64,000 nt of DNA from Streptomyces sp. NBC_00708 (GTDB lineage: Bacteria > Actinomycetota > Actinomycetes > Streptomycetales > Streptomycetaceae): NCBI GenBank assembly GCA_036226585.1, contig CP108997.1:310001-374000 (forward strand). Direction: 5' to 3'. Positions 22,586 to 30,071 of the stretch are shown piece after piece. The translations under genes and the position numbers were made by a program. The notes below the pieces were generated by a model. That model searched no databases. It had not been told where the DNA came from and was given only the letters and a program-made list of their open reading frames with translations. Position 1 is the stretch's first letter; the number at the start of each line of letters is the position of its first letter.

Positions 22586-22865
22586 CTGGCGAACTCCTTC
22601 GACGCGGTGAGGCGGGGACGCTGGGAGAGCCGGCCGGAGCTGTGGAGCCGTCGGCTGCCGAGGGGGATCGGTACGGGGAGCCCCGGCGATCACGCACGGC
22701 CCGCCCGGACCGAGGGCGTCGTCTCCGTGACCGATCGTGAAACGCTGGTCCGCCCGACGCGAGATTTATGAACCGTTCAGGTGAGCGGGCGCCCGAAGCG
22801 CTCCGGCCCGGCCCCCGGCCGGGCATGGACAGTGCATCTGTACGGCGTCGGAGCTGGAGCAACTG
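22586..22865. promoter_or_regulatory. Divergent promoter region of the spore-pigment operon and its hydroxylase gene
   Basis: 280 bases without a supportable gene between the operon head and the divergent hydroxylase. In S. coelicolor the equivalent region carries two divergent whiE promoters, one of them sigma-F dependent and active in spores. I cannot place -10/-35 boxes here with confidence. A locally AT-richer patch, CGAGATTTATGAACC, lies at about 22760-22774. Confidence 0.55.
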
Positions 22866-24494
22866 ATGAACGAGAACGTCGACCTCCATGTACCCGTCCT
22901 CATCGTGGGCGGCTCGCTGGTGGGCCTGTCCGCGTCCCTTTTCCTCGGTCGGCTCGGCGTCGATCACCTGCTGGTCGAGAAGCACGCGGCGACCTCGACG
23001 CATCCGCGCGGCCGGGGCAACAACGTCCGGACGATGGAGGTGTTCCGCCGTGCGGGTGTCGAGCGGGAGATCCGGGCGGCCGCCTCGGTGCTCGCGGACA
23101 ACCACGGCATCCTCCAGGCCGGCTCGCTGACCGGCGACGACCAGGAGTGGCTGTTCAAGGAGATCGACCCGGGCGGGGCGATCGCCCGGTTCAGCCCGAC
23201 GGGCTGGTGCCTGTGCAGCCAGAACGACCTGGAGCCCGTGCTGCTGGACAGGGCCCGGGAGCAGGGCGGCGACCTGCGGTTCTCGACCGAGATGATGTCG
23301 TTCGACCCGGACGCCTCCGGTGTCACCGCCACCCTGAAGAACCGGGAGACCGGTGAGCACACGACCGTGCGGGCGGACTACCTGATCGCCGCGGACGGGC
23401 CGCGCAGTCCGGTCCGCGAGCAGCTGGGCATCGGCCGTTCGGGTGCGGGCGACCTGTTCCACAACGTGAGCGTCACCTTCCGCTCGCGCGGGCTGGCCGA
23501 GGTGCTGGGCGACCGGCGCTTCATCGTCTGTTACCTGACCAACCCGCGGGCGGAGGGTGCTCTGCTGCCGGTGGACAACGAGCGGGAGTGGGTGTTCCAC
23601 GCCCCGTGGCAGCCCGGCCGGGGCGAGACCCTGGAGGACTTCACCGACGAGCGGTGCGCCCTCCACATCCGTACCGCCGTCGGCGCGCCGGACATCGACG
23701 TGGAGATCACGGGCAAGGCGCCGTGGCACGCGGCGGAGCGGGTGGCCGAGCGGTACGGGCGGGACCGGGTGTTCCTGGCCGGTGACTCGGCGCACGAGAT
23801 GTCGCCGACCGGGGCGTTCGGCTCCAACACCGGCATCCAGGACGCGCACAACCTGGCGTGGAAGCTGGCCGCGGTGCTGCGGGGCGAGGCGGGCCGGGGC
23901 CTGCTGGACACGTACGGGCAGGAGCGGCTGCCGGTGGCACGGGCGACGAGCGAGCGCGCGTCGGCGCGGTCCGGTGAGCACAGCCACCCCGGTTACGCAC
24001 CGCCGCCGTCGATGGGCGGCGGCAAGCGGGGCGGGATGCTGAACGTGGCACTGGGCTACCGCTATACGGCGGGCGCTGTGCTGGGTGTGGCCCCGGACGC
24101 GCCGGTGGTCCCGGAGGGGGTGCGGCTGACGGGCGAACCGGGCAGCCGGGCGCCCCACCTGTGGGTGCGCAGGGACGGGGAGCGGATCTCGACCCTCGAT
24201 CTGTACGAGCGTTCGTTCGTGCTGCTCGCGGACGGCGCGGACACGGTGTGGCGGCGGGCCGCGGCCGGGGTCGCCGACCGGCTGGGGGTGCGGCTCGACG
24301 CGTTCGGCATCGGTGCGGGCGGTGATCTGGAGCCGGAGGACGGGGCGGACTGGGCCGAGGCGCACGGGACGCACCGGGACGGTGCGGTCCTGGTACGCCC
24401 CGACGGCTTCGTCGCCTGGCGTACGGAGTCGGGCGTGGAGGACGCCGAGGCGACGCTGCGCGAGGTCGTGGTGACGCTGCTGCACCGGGACTGA
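22866..24494 (+). CDS. FAD-dependent aromatic polyketide hydroxylase (WhiE ORFVIII-like)
   Basis: A 542-residue class A flavin monooxygenase that hydroxylates the pigment polyketide. It has the N-terminal FAD-binding Rossmann motif PVLIVGGSLVGLSASLFLG (about residues 10-28), an NADPH/FAD 'DG' motif in YLIAADGPRSPVREQLG (about 173-189), and the GD motif RVFLAGDSAHEMSPTGAFG (about 301-319) followed by GIQDAHNLAWKLAAV. A thioredoxin-like C-terminal domain follows. The ATG at 22866 has CTGGAGC just upstream. Divergent orientation from the operon is the same as whiE ORFVIII in S. coelicolor. Confidence 0.95.
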   Translation: MNENVDLHVPVLIVGGSLVGLSASLFLGRLGVDHLLVEKHAATSTHPRGRGNNVRTMEVFRRAGVEREIRAAASVLADNHGILQAGSLTGDDQEWLFKEIDPGGAIARFSPTGWCLCSQNDLEPVLLDRAREQGGDLRFSTEMMSFDPDASGVTATLKNRETGEHTTVRADYLIAADGPRSPVREQLGIGRSGAGDLFHNVSVTFRSRGLAEVLGDRRFIVCYLTNPRAEGALLPVDNEREWVFHAPWQPGRGETLEDFTDERCALHIRTAVGAPDIDVEITGKAPWHAAERVAERYGRDRVFLAGDSAHEMSPTGAFGSNTGIQDAHNLAWKLAAVLRGEAGRGLLDTYGQERLPVARATSERASARSGEHSHPGYAPPPSMGGGKRGGMLNVALGYRYTAGAVLGVAPDAPVVPEGVRLTGEPGSRAPHLWVRRDGERISTLDLYERSFVLLADGADTVWRRAAAGVADRLGVRLDAFGIGAGGDLEPEDGADWAEAHGTHRDGAVLVRPDGFVAWRTESGVEDAEATLREVVVTLLHRD

Positions 24495-24513
24495 CGCGGC
24501 GTCAGCTCATGGA

Positions 24514-26034
24514 TCAGATACCGAACGACCGGAGGGCGGCCAGGAATTCCTCCGGTCGTTCGGTGTGTACGAGATGGCCCGCGTCGATGGTGACGTGTTC
24601 GGCGCCGGGAATGCGGCGGGCCATCCAAGCCAGGTCCTCCTGATCGATCCGGCTGCTCGGGCCACCGCCGATGATCAGAGTGGGGGCGGTGATGTCACCG
24701 AGGAGTTCGGGGCCGGCCGGGTCCGGGGCGTTGAGCTGGGCATCGGTCGCCGGCACGAGGGGCCAGTCGAAGTCCAGCTCTCCGGCAGGCCGTTCGGGTG
24801 CGGGGCGCGGCGGGTCGAGCGGGAAGGGCGGCGGCGCCTCCTCGATGACGAGGCGGCCGATGAGCCCGGGGTGCCGCTCGGCGAGCAGGTAGGCGGCGGC
24901 ACCCCCCATGGAATGTCCGACGACGGTGGCACCGGCGAGGTTGCGGGCCTCCAGGAAGCCGTGCAGGTCGTCGCGGAACAGCTCGAAGGAGTAGCGGCCG
25001 GGCCAGTCGCTGAGCCCGTGGCCGCGGAAGTCGAAGGCGTACACCCGGTGCGTGGCGGCGAGTGCGGCGGCGATGTGGGCCCAGTCGCCGCTGTTCCCGC
25101 ACCGGCCGTGGGCCAGGACCACCGGCGGCGCGGCCGGGTCGCCCCACACCCGGTGGGCGAGCCGTATCCCGCCGGCCCGGACGCTGTGCACCTCGGGGTC
25201 GAGGAACGCCTCGACGGTGCGGGCGAACGCCCCCGCGTCGTCGGTCCACGGGAAGTGCGCGGCACCGCGCTGCACCGCGAACTCCGCGTGCGGGAAGAGC
25301 GCGGCCAGTTCGGCGGCCCGGTCGGGCGTGGTGATGGTGTCGTACTCGCCGGCCAGCACGAGGACCGGCGTCTCCAGGGCGCGCAGGGCCGGGACGGTCG
25401 CGGCCGGGTCGAAAGCGCCTTCCGCGACGTACTCGGCCGCGGCCTCGGCGTTGATCTGCGCGGGCGAGCCGGCGGCGTGCTCCTGTGCGGCGGCGTCCCA
25501 GCGTCCGTACAGGAACGGCCGTGTCCTGGCGCGCAGTTCGCCGGTCATCCGGCCGGCCCAGATCTCCTCCAGGGCGGCGAGCGCGTCCTCGTACCAGGGT
25601 TCCGAGCGGCGCAGCGCGGCGGCCTCGCGGGCCTCGGGCACGGCGACGGGGATTCCGGTGGCCCTGGTGGTGGGGGCGACGAGGACCAGGTTGCGCAGCC
25701 GCTCCGGGTGGCGGGCGGCATAGAGCGCGGCGAGGTCGCCGGCCGCGGAGTGGGCGAGGAGGTCGACGCGCTCCAGGCCGAGGTGGGCGCGCAGGGCCTC
25801 GACGTCCTCGGCCTGCCGGTCGCAGCGGTAGGTGGCGGGGTCGTCGGGGGCAGCGGAGTCGCCGGTGCCGCGCAGGTCGAGGAGGACCAGCTGCCGGTGG
25901 GCGGCGAGTCCGCCGAGGGTGCCGAGATAGGTACTCGCCCGCATGGGACCGCCCGGCAGGCAGATCAGCGGTGTCCCCTCCCCCACGAGGTGATAGGCGA
26001 GCTCGGTTCCGTCGTACGTATGGAAGGTCGGCAT
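24514..26034 (-). CDS. Fused double alpha/beta-hydrolase
   Basis: 506 residues made of two complete alpha/beta-hydrolase domains in tandem. Domain 1 (about 1-255) has the oxyanion segment CLPGGPMRASTYLG, DLRGTGDS, a nucleophile elbow LLAHSAAGDLAALYAA and a terminal His in RGAAHFPW. Domain 2 (about 260-506) has VLAHGRCGNSGDW, DFRGHGLSDWPG, elbow VVGHSMGGAAAYLLA and terminal DAGHLVHTERPEEF. Both therefore appear catalytically complete. Domain 1 resembles proline iminopeptidase-type enzymes; the substrate is unknown. The ATG at 26034 follows a purine-rich GGATGGAGG. A TTG at 26046 is an alternative start. Its 3' end is 19 bases from that of the hydroxylase gene. Confidence 0.87.
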   Translation of the reverse strand: MPTFHTYDGTELAYHLVGEGTPLICLPGGPMRASTYLGTLGGLAAHRQLVLLDLRGTGDSAAPDDPATYRCDRQAEDVEALRAHLGLERVDLLAHSAAGDLAALYAARHPERLRNLVLVAPTTRATGIPVAVPEAREAAALRRSEPWYEDALAALEEIWAGRMTGELRARTRPFLYGRWDAAAQEHAAGSPAQINAEAAAEYVAEGAFDPAATVPALRALETPVLVLAGEYDTITTPDRAAELAALFPHAEFAVQRGAAHFPWTDDAGAFARTVEAFLDPEVHSVRAGGIRLAHRVWGDPAAPPVVLAHGRCGNSGDWAHIAAALAATHRVYAFDFRGHGLSDWPGRYSFELFRDDLHGFLEARNLAGATVVGHSMGGAAAYLLAERHPGLIGRLVIEEAPPPFPLDPPRPAPERPAGELDFDWPLVPATDAQLNAPDPAGPELLGDITAPTLIIGGGPSSRIDQEDLAWMARRIPGAEHVTIDAGHLVHTERPEEFLAALRSFGI

Positions 26035-26167
26035 GCCTCCATCCAAACAGGGCCGTCCGGGTGACGCAGCCGTGTTCGGTACGGGCGTATCCGGCTCGGA
26101 GGGCGATGTGCGTCACGCCTCTTGCCAGGCGGTACAAGATCCTGAATTACTGCTCCGGAAGGAGTCG

Positions 26168-26181
26168 ACCGAATGATCGGT
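26168..26181. promoter_or_regulatory. TetR/PaaR-like operator upstream of paaK
   Basis: ACCGAATGATCGGT is an inverted repeat (ACCGA-ATGA-TCGGT). The ACCG-N6-CGGT arrangement agrees with the core I recall for the TetR-family phenylacetate regulator PaaR in Corynebacterium. It ends 36 bases before the ligase start. No TetR gene is present in the window. Confidence 0.5.
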
Positions 26182-26217
26182 CGTCCGCACGGCGCGTACG
26201 GAACGAGGGAGGCCCGC

Positions 26218-27501
26218 ATGACGGCTCTGCTGGATGCGGCGGAACGGATGAGCCGCGACGAGCTGGCGGCGCTCCAGCTGGACCGGCTGCGGGCCACGCT
26301 GAGCCACGCGTACGAGAACGTGCCGCACTACCGCGCGGCGTTCGACCGGGCGGGGCTGAAGCCGGAGGACTGCCGTTCGCTCGCCGATCTGGCCCGGTTC
26401 CCGTTCACCACCAAGGCGGACCTGCGGGACAACTACCCGTTCGGAATGTTCGCGGTGCCCGAGGAGCGGGTCCGCCGCATCCATGCCTCCAGCGGGACGA
26501 CGGGCCGGCCGACCGTCGTCGGCTACACGGAGCGGGACCTGGAGACATGGGCGAATGTGGTGGCCCGCTCCATCCGTGCGGCGGGCGGGCGGCCGGGGCA
26601 GAAGATCCATGTGGCGTACGGCTACGGGCTGTTCACCGGCGGCCTCGGCGCGCATTACGGAGCGGAACGGCTCGGCTGCACGGTGATTCCGGCGTCGGGC
26701 GGCATGACGGCCCGGCAGGTGCAGCTGATCCAGGACTTCCGGCCCGACATCATCATGGTGACGCCCTCGTACATGCTGACCGTCCTCGACGAGTTCGAGC
26801 GGCAGGGCGTCGATCCGCGTTCGACCTCGCTGAAGGCGGGGATCTTCGGGGCCGAGCCGTGGACGCAGGAGATGCGGCGCGAGATCGAGGAGCGGTTCGC
26901 GATCGACGCGGTCGACATCTACGGCCTGTCCGAGGTGATGGGGCCGGGTGTGGCGCAGGAGTGCGTGGAGACGAAGGACGGGCTGCACATCTGGGAGGAC
27001 CATTTCTATCCGGAGGTGGTCGACCCGTTCACCGGCGAGGTGCTGCCCGACGGGGAGCAGGGGGAGCTGGTGTTCACCTCGCTGACCAAGGAGGCCATGC
27101 CGGTGATCCGGTACCGGACACGGGACCTGACCCGGTTGCTGCCCGGGACGGCCCGGGTGTTCCGGCGCATGGAGAAGGTCACCGGGCGCAGCGACGATCT
27201 GGTGATCCTGCGCGGGGTCAACCTCTTCCCGACGCAGATCGAGGAGATCGTGCTGCGGACCCCGGGGGTGTCGCCGCACTTCCAGCTGCGGCTGACCCGC
27301 GAGGGCCGGCTCGATGTGCTGACGGTACGGGCGGAGGCCCGGCCGGGGGCCACGCCGGAGCAGCGGGCGGCTGCCGCCGGGTCCGTGGCGGCGGCGGTCA
27401 AGGACGGGATCGGGGTGTCGGTCGGTGTGGAGATCCTCGATCCGGAGACGCTGGAGCGGTCGGTGGGCAAGTTCCGGCGGATCGTGGACGAGCGCGCGTG
27501 A
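26218..27501 (+). CDS. paaK: Phenylacetate-CoA ligase
   Basis: ATP-dependent activation of phenylacetate to phenylacetyl-CoA, first step of aerobic phenylacetate breakdown. 427 residues, normal length. Key features are the P-loop-like IHASSGTTGRPTVVGYT (about 88-104), SLKAGIFGAEPW, VDIYGLSEVMGPGVAQEC (about 235-252), VIRYRTRDLTRLLPG (about 297-311), GRSDDLVILRGVNLFPTQIE and the C-terminal SVGKFRRIVDERA with the catalytic-loop Lys. The ATG at 26218 has GAGGGAGG five bases upstream. No paaABCDE oxygenase genes are nearby, so this copy is isolated or serves another aryl acid. Confidence 0.95.
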   Translation: MTALLDAAERMSRDELAALQLDRLRATLSHAYENVPHYRAAFDRAGLKPEDCRSLADLARFPFTTKADLRDNYPFGMFAVPEERVRRIHASSGTTGRPTVVGYTERDLETWANVVARSIRAAGGRPGQKIHVAYGYGLFTGGLGAHYGAERLGCTVIPASGGMTARQVQLIQDFRPDIIMVTPSYMLTVLDEFERQGVDPRSTSLKAGIFGAEPWTQEMRREIEERFAIDAVDIYGLSEVMGPGVAQECVETKDGLHIWEDHFYPEVVDPFTGEVLPDGEQGELVFTSLTKEAMPVIRYRTRDLTRLLPGTARVFRRMEKVTGRSDDLVILRGVNLFPTQIEEIVLRTPGVSPHFQLRLTREGRLDVLTVRAEARPGATPEQRAAAAGSVAAAVKDGIGVSVGVEILDPETLERSVGKFRRIVDERA

Positions 27502-27510
27502 ACCCTTGCC

Positions 27511-27539
27511 GCAACTCCCCTGCTGGTCAACGGGGTTGC
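27511..27539 (+). terminator. Candidate terminator after paaK
   Basis: GCAAC (27511-27515) and CCC (27517-27519) pair with GTTGC (27535-27539) and GGG (27532-27534), leaving one bulged base. The stem is modest, so the call is weak. Confidence 0.35.
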
Positions 27540-27617
27540 TGTGGCAGGATGAGCCGGTGTGACCGCTGTACGCAGGGGAGGCGTCCGTTCTCCCGTCGAT
27601 GAACCTGGGAGCACACC

Positions 27618-28409
27618 ATGACGGCAGGCCCGGCCGGGGTACCGGTCGACACCAGCAGGCCGCACCCGGCACGCGTCTACGACTACCTCCTCGGTGGCAA
27701 GGACCACTACCCCGTCGACCAGGAACTGGGCGAGCGGATGCCGGACCTGGCCAAGGCCGGCGTCGCGCAGAACCGGGCCTTCATGCACCGGGCGGCCGGC
27801 TGGGCCGCGCGGGAGGGCATCGACCAGTTCCTCGACATCGGGACGGGCATTCCGACGCGGCCGAACCTGCACCAGATCGTCCAGGAGGTCGATCCGTCGG
27901 CCCGGATCGTCTACACGGACAACGACCCGATCGTGCTGCGGCACGCGGAGGCGCTGCTCGTCAGCGCTCCGGAGGGCGCCACCGACTATCTCCAGGCCGA
28001 TGTGCGCGAGCCGGAGAAGATCCTCGCCCACGCCCGTACGGTGCTGGACTTCGACCGGCCCGTGGCGCTCTCGATGATCGCCCTGATGCACTTCCTGGCC
28101 GACGAGGACGACCCCTACGGGATCACGCGCACGCTGCTCGACGCGCTGCCCGCCGGCAGCTGCCTGGTGCTCTCGCACTTCACCAAGGACTTCCTCTCGG
28201 CCGAGCAGGACAAGACCGACGAGTACCGGGCGAGCGGCATCACGCTGCGGCCCCGTACGCGTGCGGAGGTGTCCCGGTTCTTCGACGGGCTCGACCTGGT
28301 CGGACCCGGTGTGGTGACCGCCCCGCAGTGGCACTGCGGCACGCCCGCGCCGGAGCGCCGGGAGATCACCGACAGCTTCCATGTGGGGGTCGGCCGCGTC
28401 CGCGCGTAG
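27618..28409 (+). CDS. SAM-dependent methyltransferase, DUF574 (PF04672) family
   Basis: A 263-residue member of an actinobacterial methyltransferase family recognised by the N-terminal signature HPARVYDYLLGGKDHYPVDQ (about 16-35). The SAM-binding motif is FLDIGTGIPTRPNLHQIVQ (about 75-93), with the acidic ribose-binding segment IVYTDNDPIV (about 101-110) and VALSMIALMHFL (about 154-165). Substrates are unknown in general. The ATG at 27618 has GGGAG six bases upstream. The family is strongly expanded in streptomycetes, so position gives little functional information. Confidence 0.92.
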   Translation: MTAGPAGVPVDTSRPHPARVYDYLLGGKDHYPVDQELGERMPDLAKAGVAQNRAFMHRAAGWAAREGIDQFLDIGTGIPTRPNLHQIVQEVDPSARIVYTDNDPIVLRHAEALLVSAPEGATDYLQADVREPEKILAHARTVLDFDRPVALSMIALMHFLADEDDPYGITRTLLDALPAGSCLVLSHFTKDFLSAEQDKTDEYRASGITLRPRTRAEVSRFFDGLDLVGPGVVTAPQWHCGTPAPERREITDSFHVGVGRVRA

Positions 28410-28414
28410 GGGTC

Positions 28415-29914
28415 TCAGGCGAGGCGGTCGCGCAGCTCGCGCTTGAGGATCTTCCCGCTGGCGTTGCGCGGAAGGGCCTCCACGAACACGACCCGCTTCG
28501 GCGCCTTGAAGGGGGCGAGCCGTTCGCGGGCGTGCGCGATCAGTTCCTCCTCGCCCGCCTCGTCCTTCAGGACGACGACGGCGGTGACCGCCTCGATCCA
28601 GCGTGCGTCGGGCAGCCCGACGACGGCCGCCTCGGCGACGGCGGGGTGGGTGTAGAGGGCGTCCTCGACCTGCCGGGAGGCGACGAGTACCCCGCCGGAG
28701 TTGATGACGTCCTTCACCCGGTCGACGACCGTGAAGTAGCCCTCCGCATCCCGGACGGCGAGGTCGCCGGAGTGGAACCAGCCGTCCCGGAACGCCTCCG
28801 CGCTCTCCTGCGGCTTGTCCCAGTAGCCGGCGCACAGCTGGGGTGAGCGGTAGACCACCTCGCCCGAGGTGCCGTCGGGGACGTCCTTGCCGTTCTCGTC
28901 GACCACCTTCGCCTCGACGAAGAGGACGGGCCTGCCGCACGAGTCCATCCGGCCCTCGTGCTCGTCCGGTCCCAGCACGGTGGCCAGCGGGCCGATCTCG
29001 CTCTGCCCGAAGCAGTTGTAGAAGGCCAGAGCGGGCAGCCGGTCGCGCAGGCGTTCCAGCACGGGGACGGGCATGATCGACGCCCCGTAGTAGGCCTTGC
29101 GCAGTCCGCCGAGGTCGCGGGTGGCGAACTCGGGGTGGTTGGCGAGGCCGATCCAGACGGTGGGCGGCGCGAAGAGACTGTCGGCCTGTCCGGACTCGAC
29201 CAGGTCGAAGACCCGGACCGCGTCCGGTGCGTCGAGCACCGTGTTCTCGGCGCCCACCGCGAGGTAGGGCAGCAGGAACACATGCATCTGCGCCGAGTGG
29301 TAGAGCGGCAGCGCGTGGACGGGCCGGTCACCGGCGCGCAGGTCGAGCGCGGTGATCGCGCTGACGTACTCGTGGACGAGGGCGCCGTTCGTCATCATGG
29401 CGCCCTTGGGGAGCGCGGTGGTCCCGGAGGTGTACAGCAGCTGGACCAGGTCGTCGGCGGCCGGTTCGCGCGCGGGCGTGAACGGGCGCGCCGTGCTCAG
29501 TCCGGCCAGCAGCGAGCCCTCGTCGTCGCGCAGCGCCCGTACGGGGAAGCCCTCGGGGACACGGTCGGTGAGGCCCGGGTCGGTGAGGACCAGGGAGCTG
29601 CCGGACTGGCTCAGGATGTACGCCAGATCGTCCCCGGTGAGGTTCTGGTTGACCGGCACATGGACGAGCCCGGCGCGGGCGCAGGCGAGGAAGGCGATCA
29701 GATACGCGTCGGAGTTGTGCGCGTAGGCGGCGACCCGGTCCCCCGGGTTCAGCGCGTGGTCCTCGGTGAGGGCGGCGGCCGCGGTGGTGACGGCCTCGTC
29801 GAGCTCGCGGTAGGTCCAGGCACGGCCGGCGTAGCGCAGGGCGGTGCGTTCGGGGGTGCGCCGTGCGCTGCGGGTCAGGACACCGTCGACTGTGCTGCTG
29901 CGTACACCGGTCAT
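28415..29914 (-). CDS. Long-chain fatty-acid-CoA ligase / acyl-CoA synthetase (ANL superfamily)
   Basis: A 499-residue adenylate-forming enzyme. A3 motif LLYTSGTTALPKGAMMT (about 160-176), A5 region FYNCFGQSEIGPLATV (about 292-307), A7 WFHSGDLAVRDAEGYF (about 385-400), A8 VDRVKDVINSGGVLVASRQVE (about 403-423) and the A10 lysine in PRNASGKILKRELRD near the C-terminus are all present. The acyl substrate cannot be decided; such stand-alone ligases usually activate fatty or aryl acids. The ATG at 29914 has AGGA upstream. Convergent with the DUF574 gene, with only 5 bases between the stops. Confidence 0.93.
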   Translation of the reverse strand: MTGVRSSTVDGVLTRSARRTPERTALRYAGRAWTYRELDEAVTTAAAALTEDHALNPGDRVAAYAHNSDAYLIAFLACARAGLVHVPVNQNLTGDDLAYILSQSGSSLVLTDPGLTDRVPEGFPVRALRDDEGSLLAGLSTARPFTPAREPAADDLVQLLYTSGTTALPKGAMMTNGALVHEYVSAITALDLRAGDRPVHALPLYHSAQMHVFLLPYLAVGAENTVLDAPDAVRVFDLVESGQADSLFAPPTVWIGLANHPEFATRDLGGLRKAYYGASIMPVPVLERLRDRLPALAFYNCFGQSEIGPLATVLGPDEHEGRMDSCGRPVLFVEAKVVDENGKDVPDGTSGEVVYRSPQLCAGYWDKPQESAEAFRDGWFHSGDLAVRDAEGYFTVVDRVKDVINSGGVLVASRQVEDALYTHPAVAEAAVVGLPDARWIEAVTAVVVLKDEAGEEELIAHARERLAPFKAPKRVVFVEALPRNASGKILKRELRDRLA

Positions 29915-30071
29915 GGCGTGATCCTGTGCGGCCGGGGGCCGGTGGTCAAGGGTCCGGATCCCGCCCGGCGCTGTTGACAGGGGCGGGGGCGTGCTGGCTG
30001 AGTTGCCCGCGACATCTGGAACTCCTGAGCAACCGGCTTTCGTACCCGCAGAGTTGGGAGGACCGTTTCCC

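Noticed and set aside
21348..24485. A 1045-codon open frame on the minus strand
   Set aside because: It is antisense to the FAD hydroxylase and out of frame with the ORFI-like gene, with no recognisable domain.
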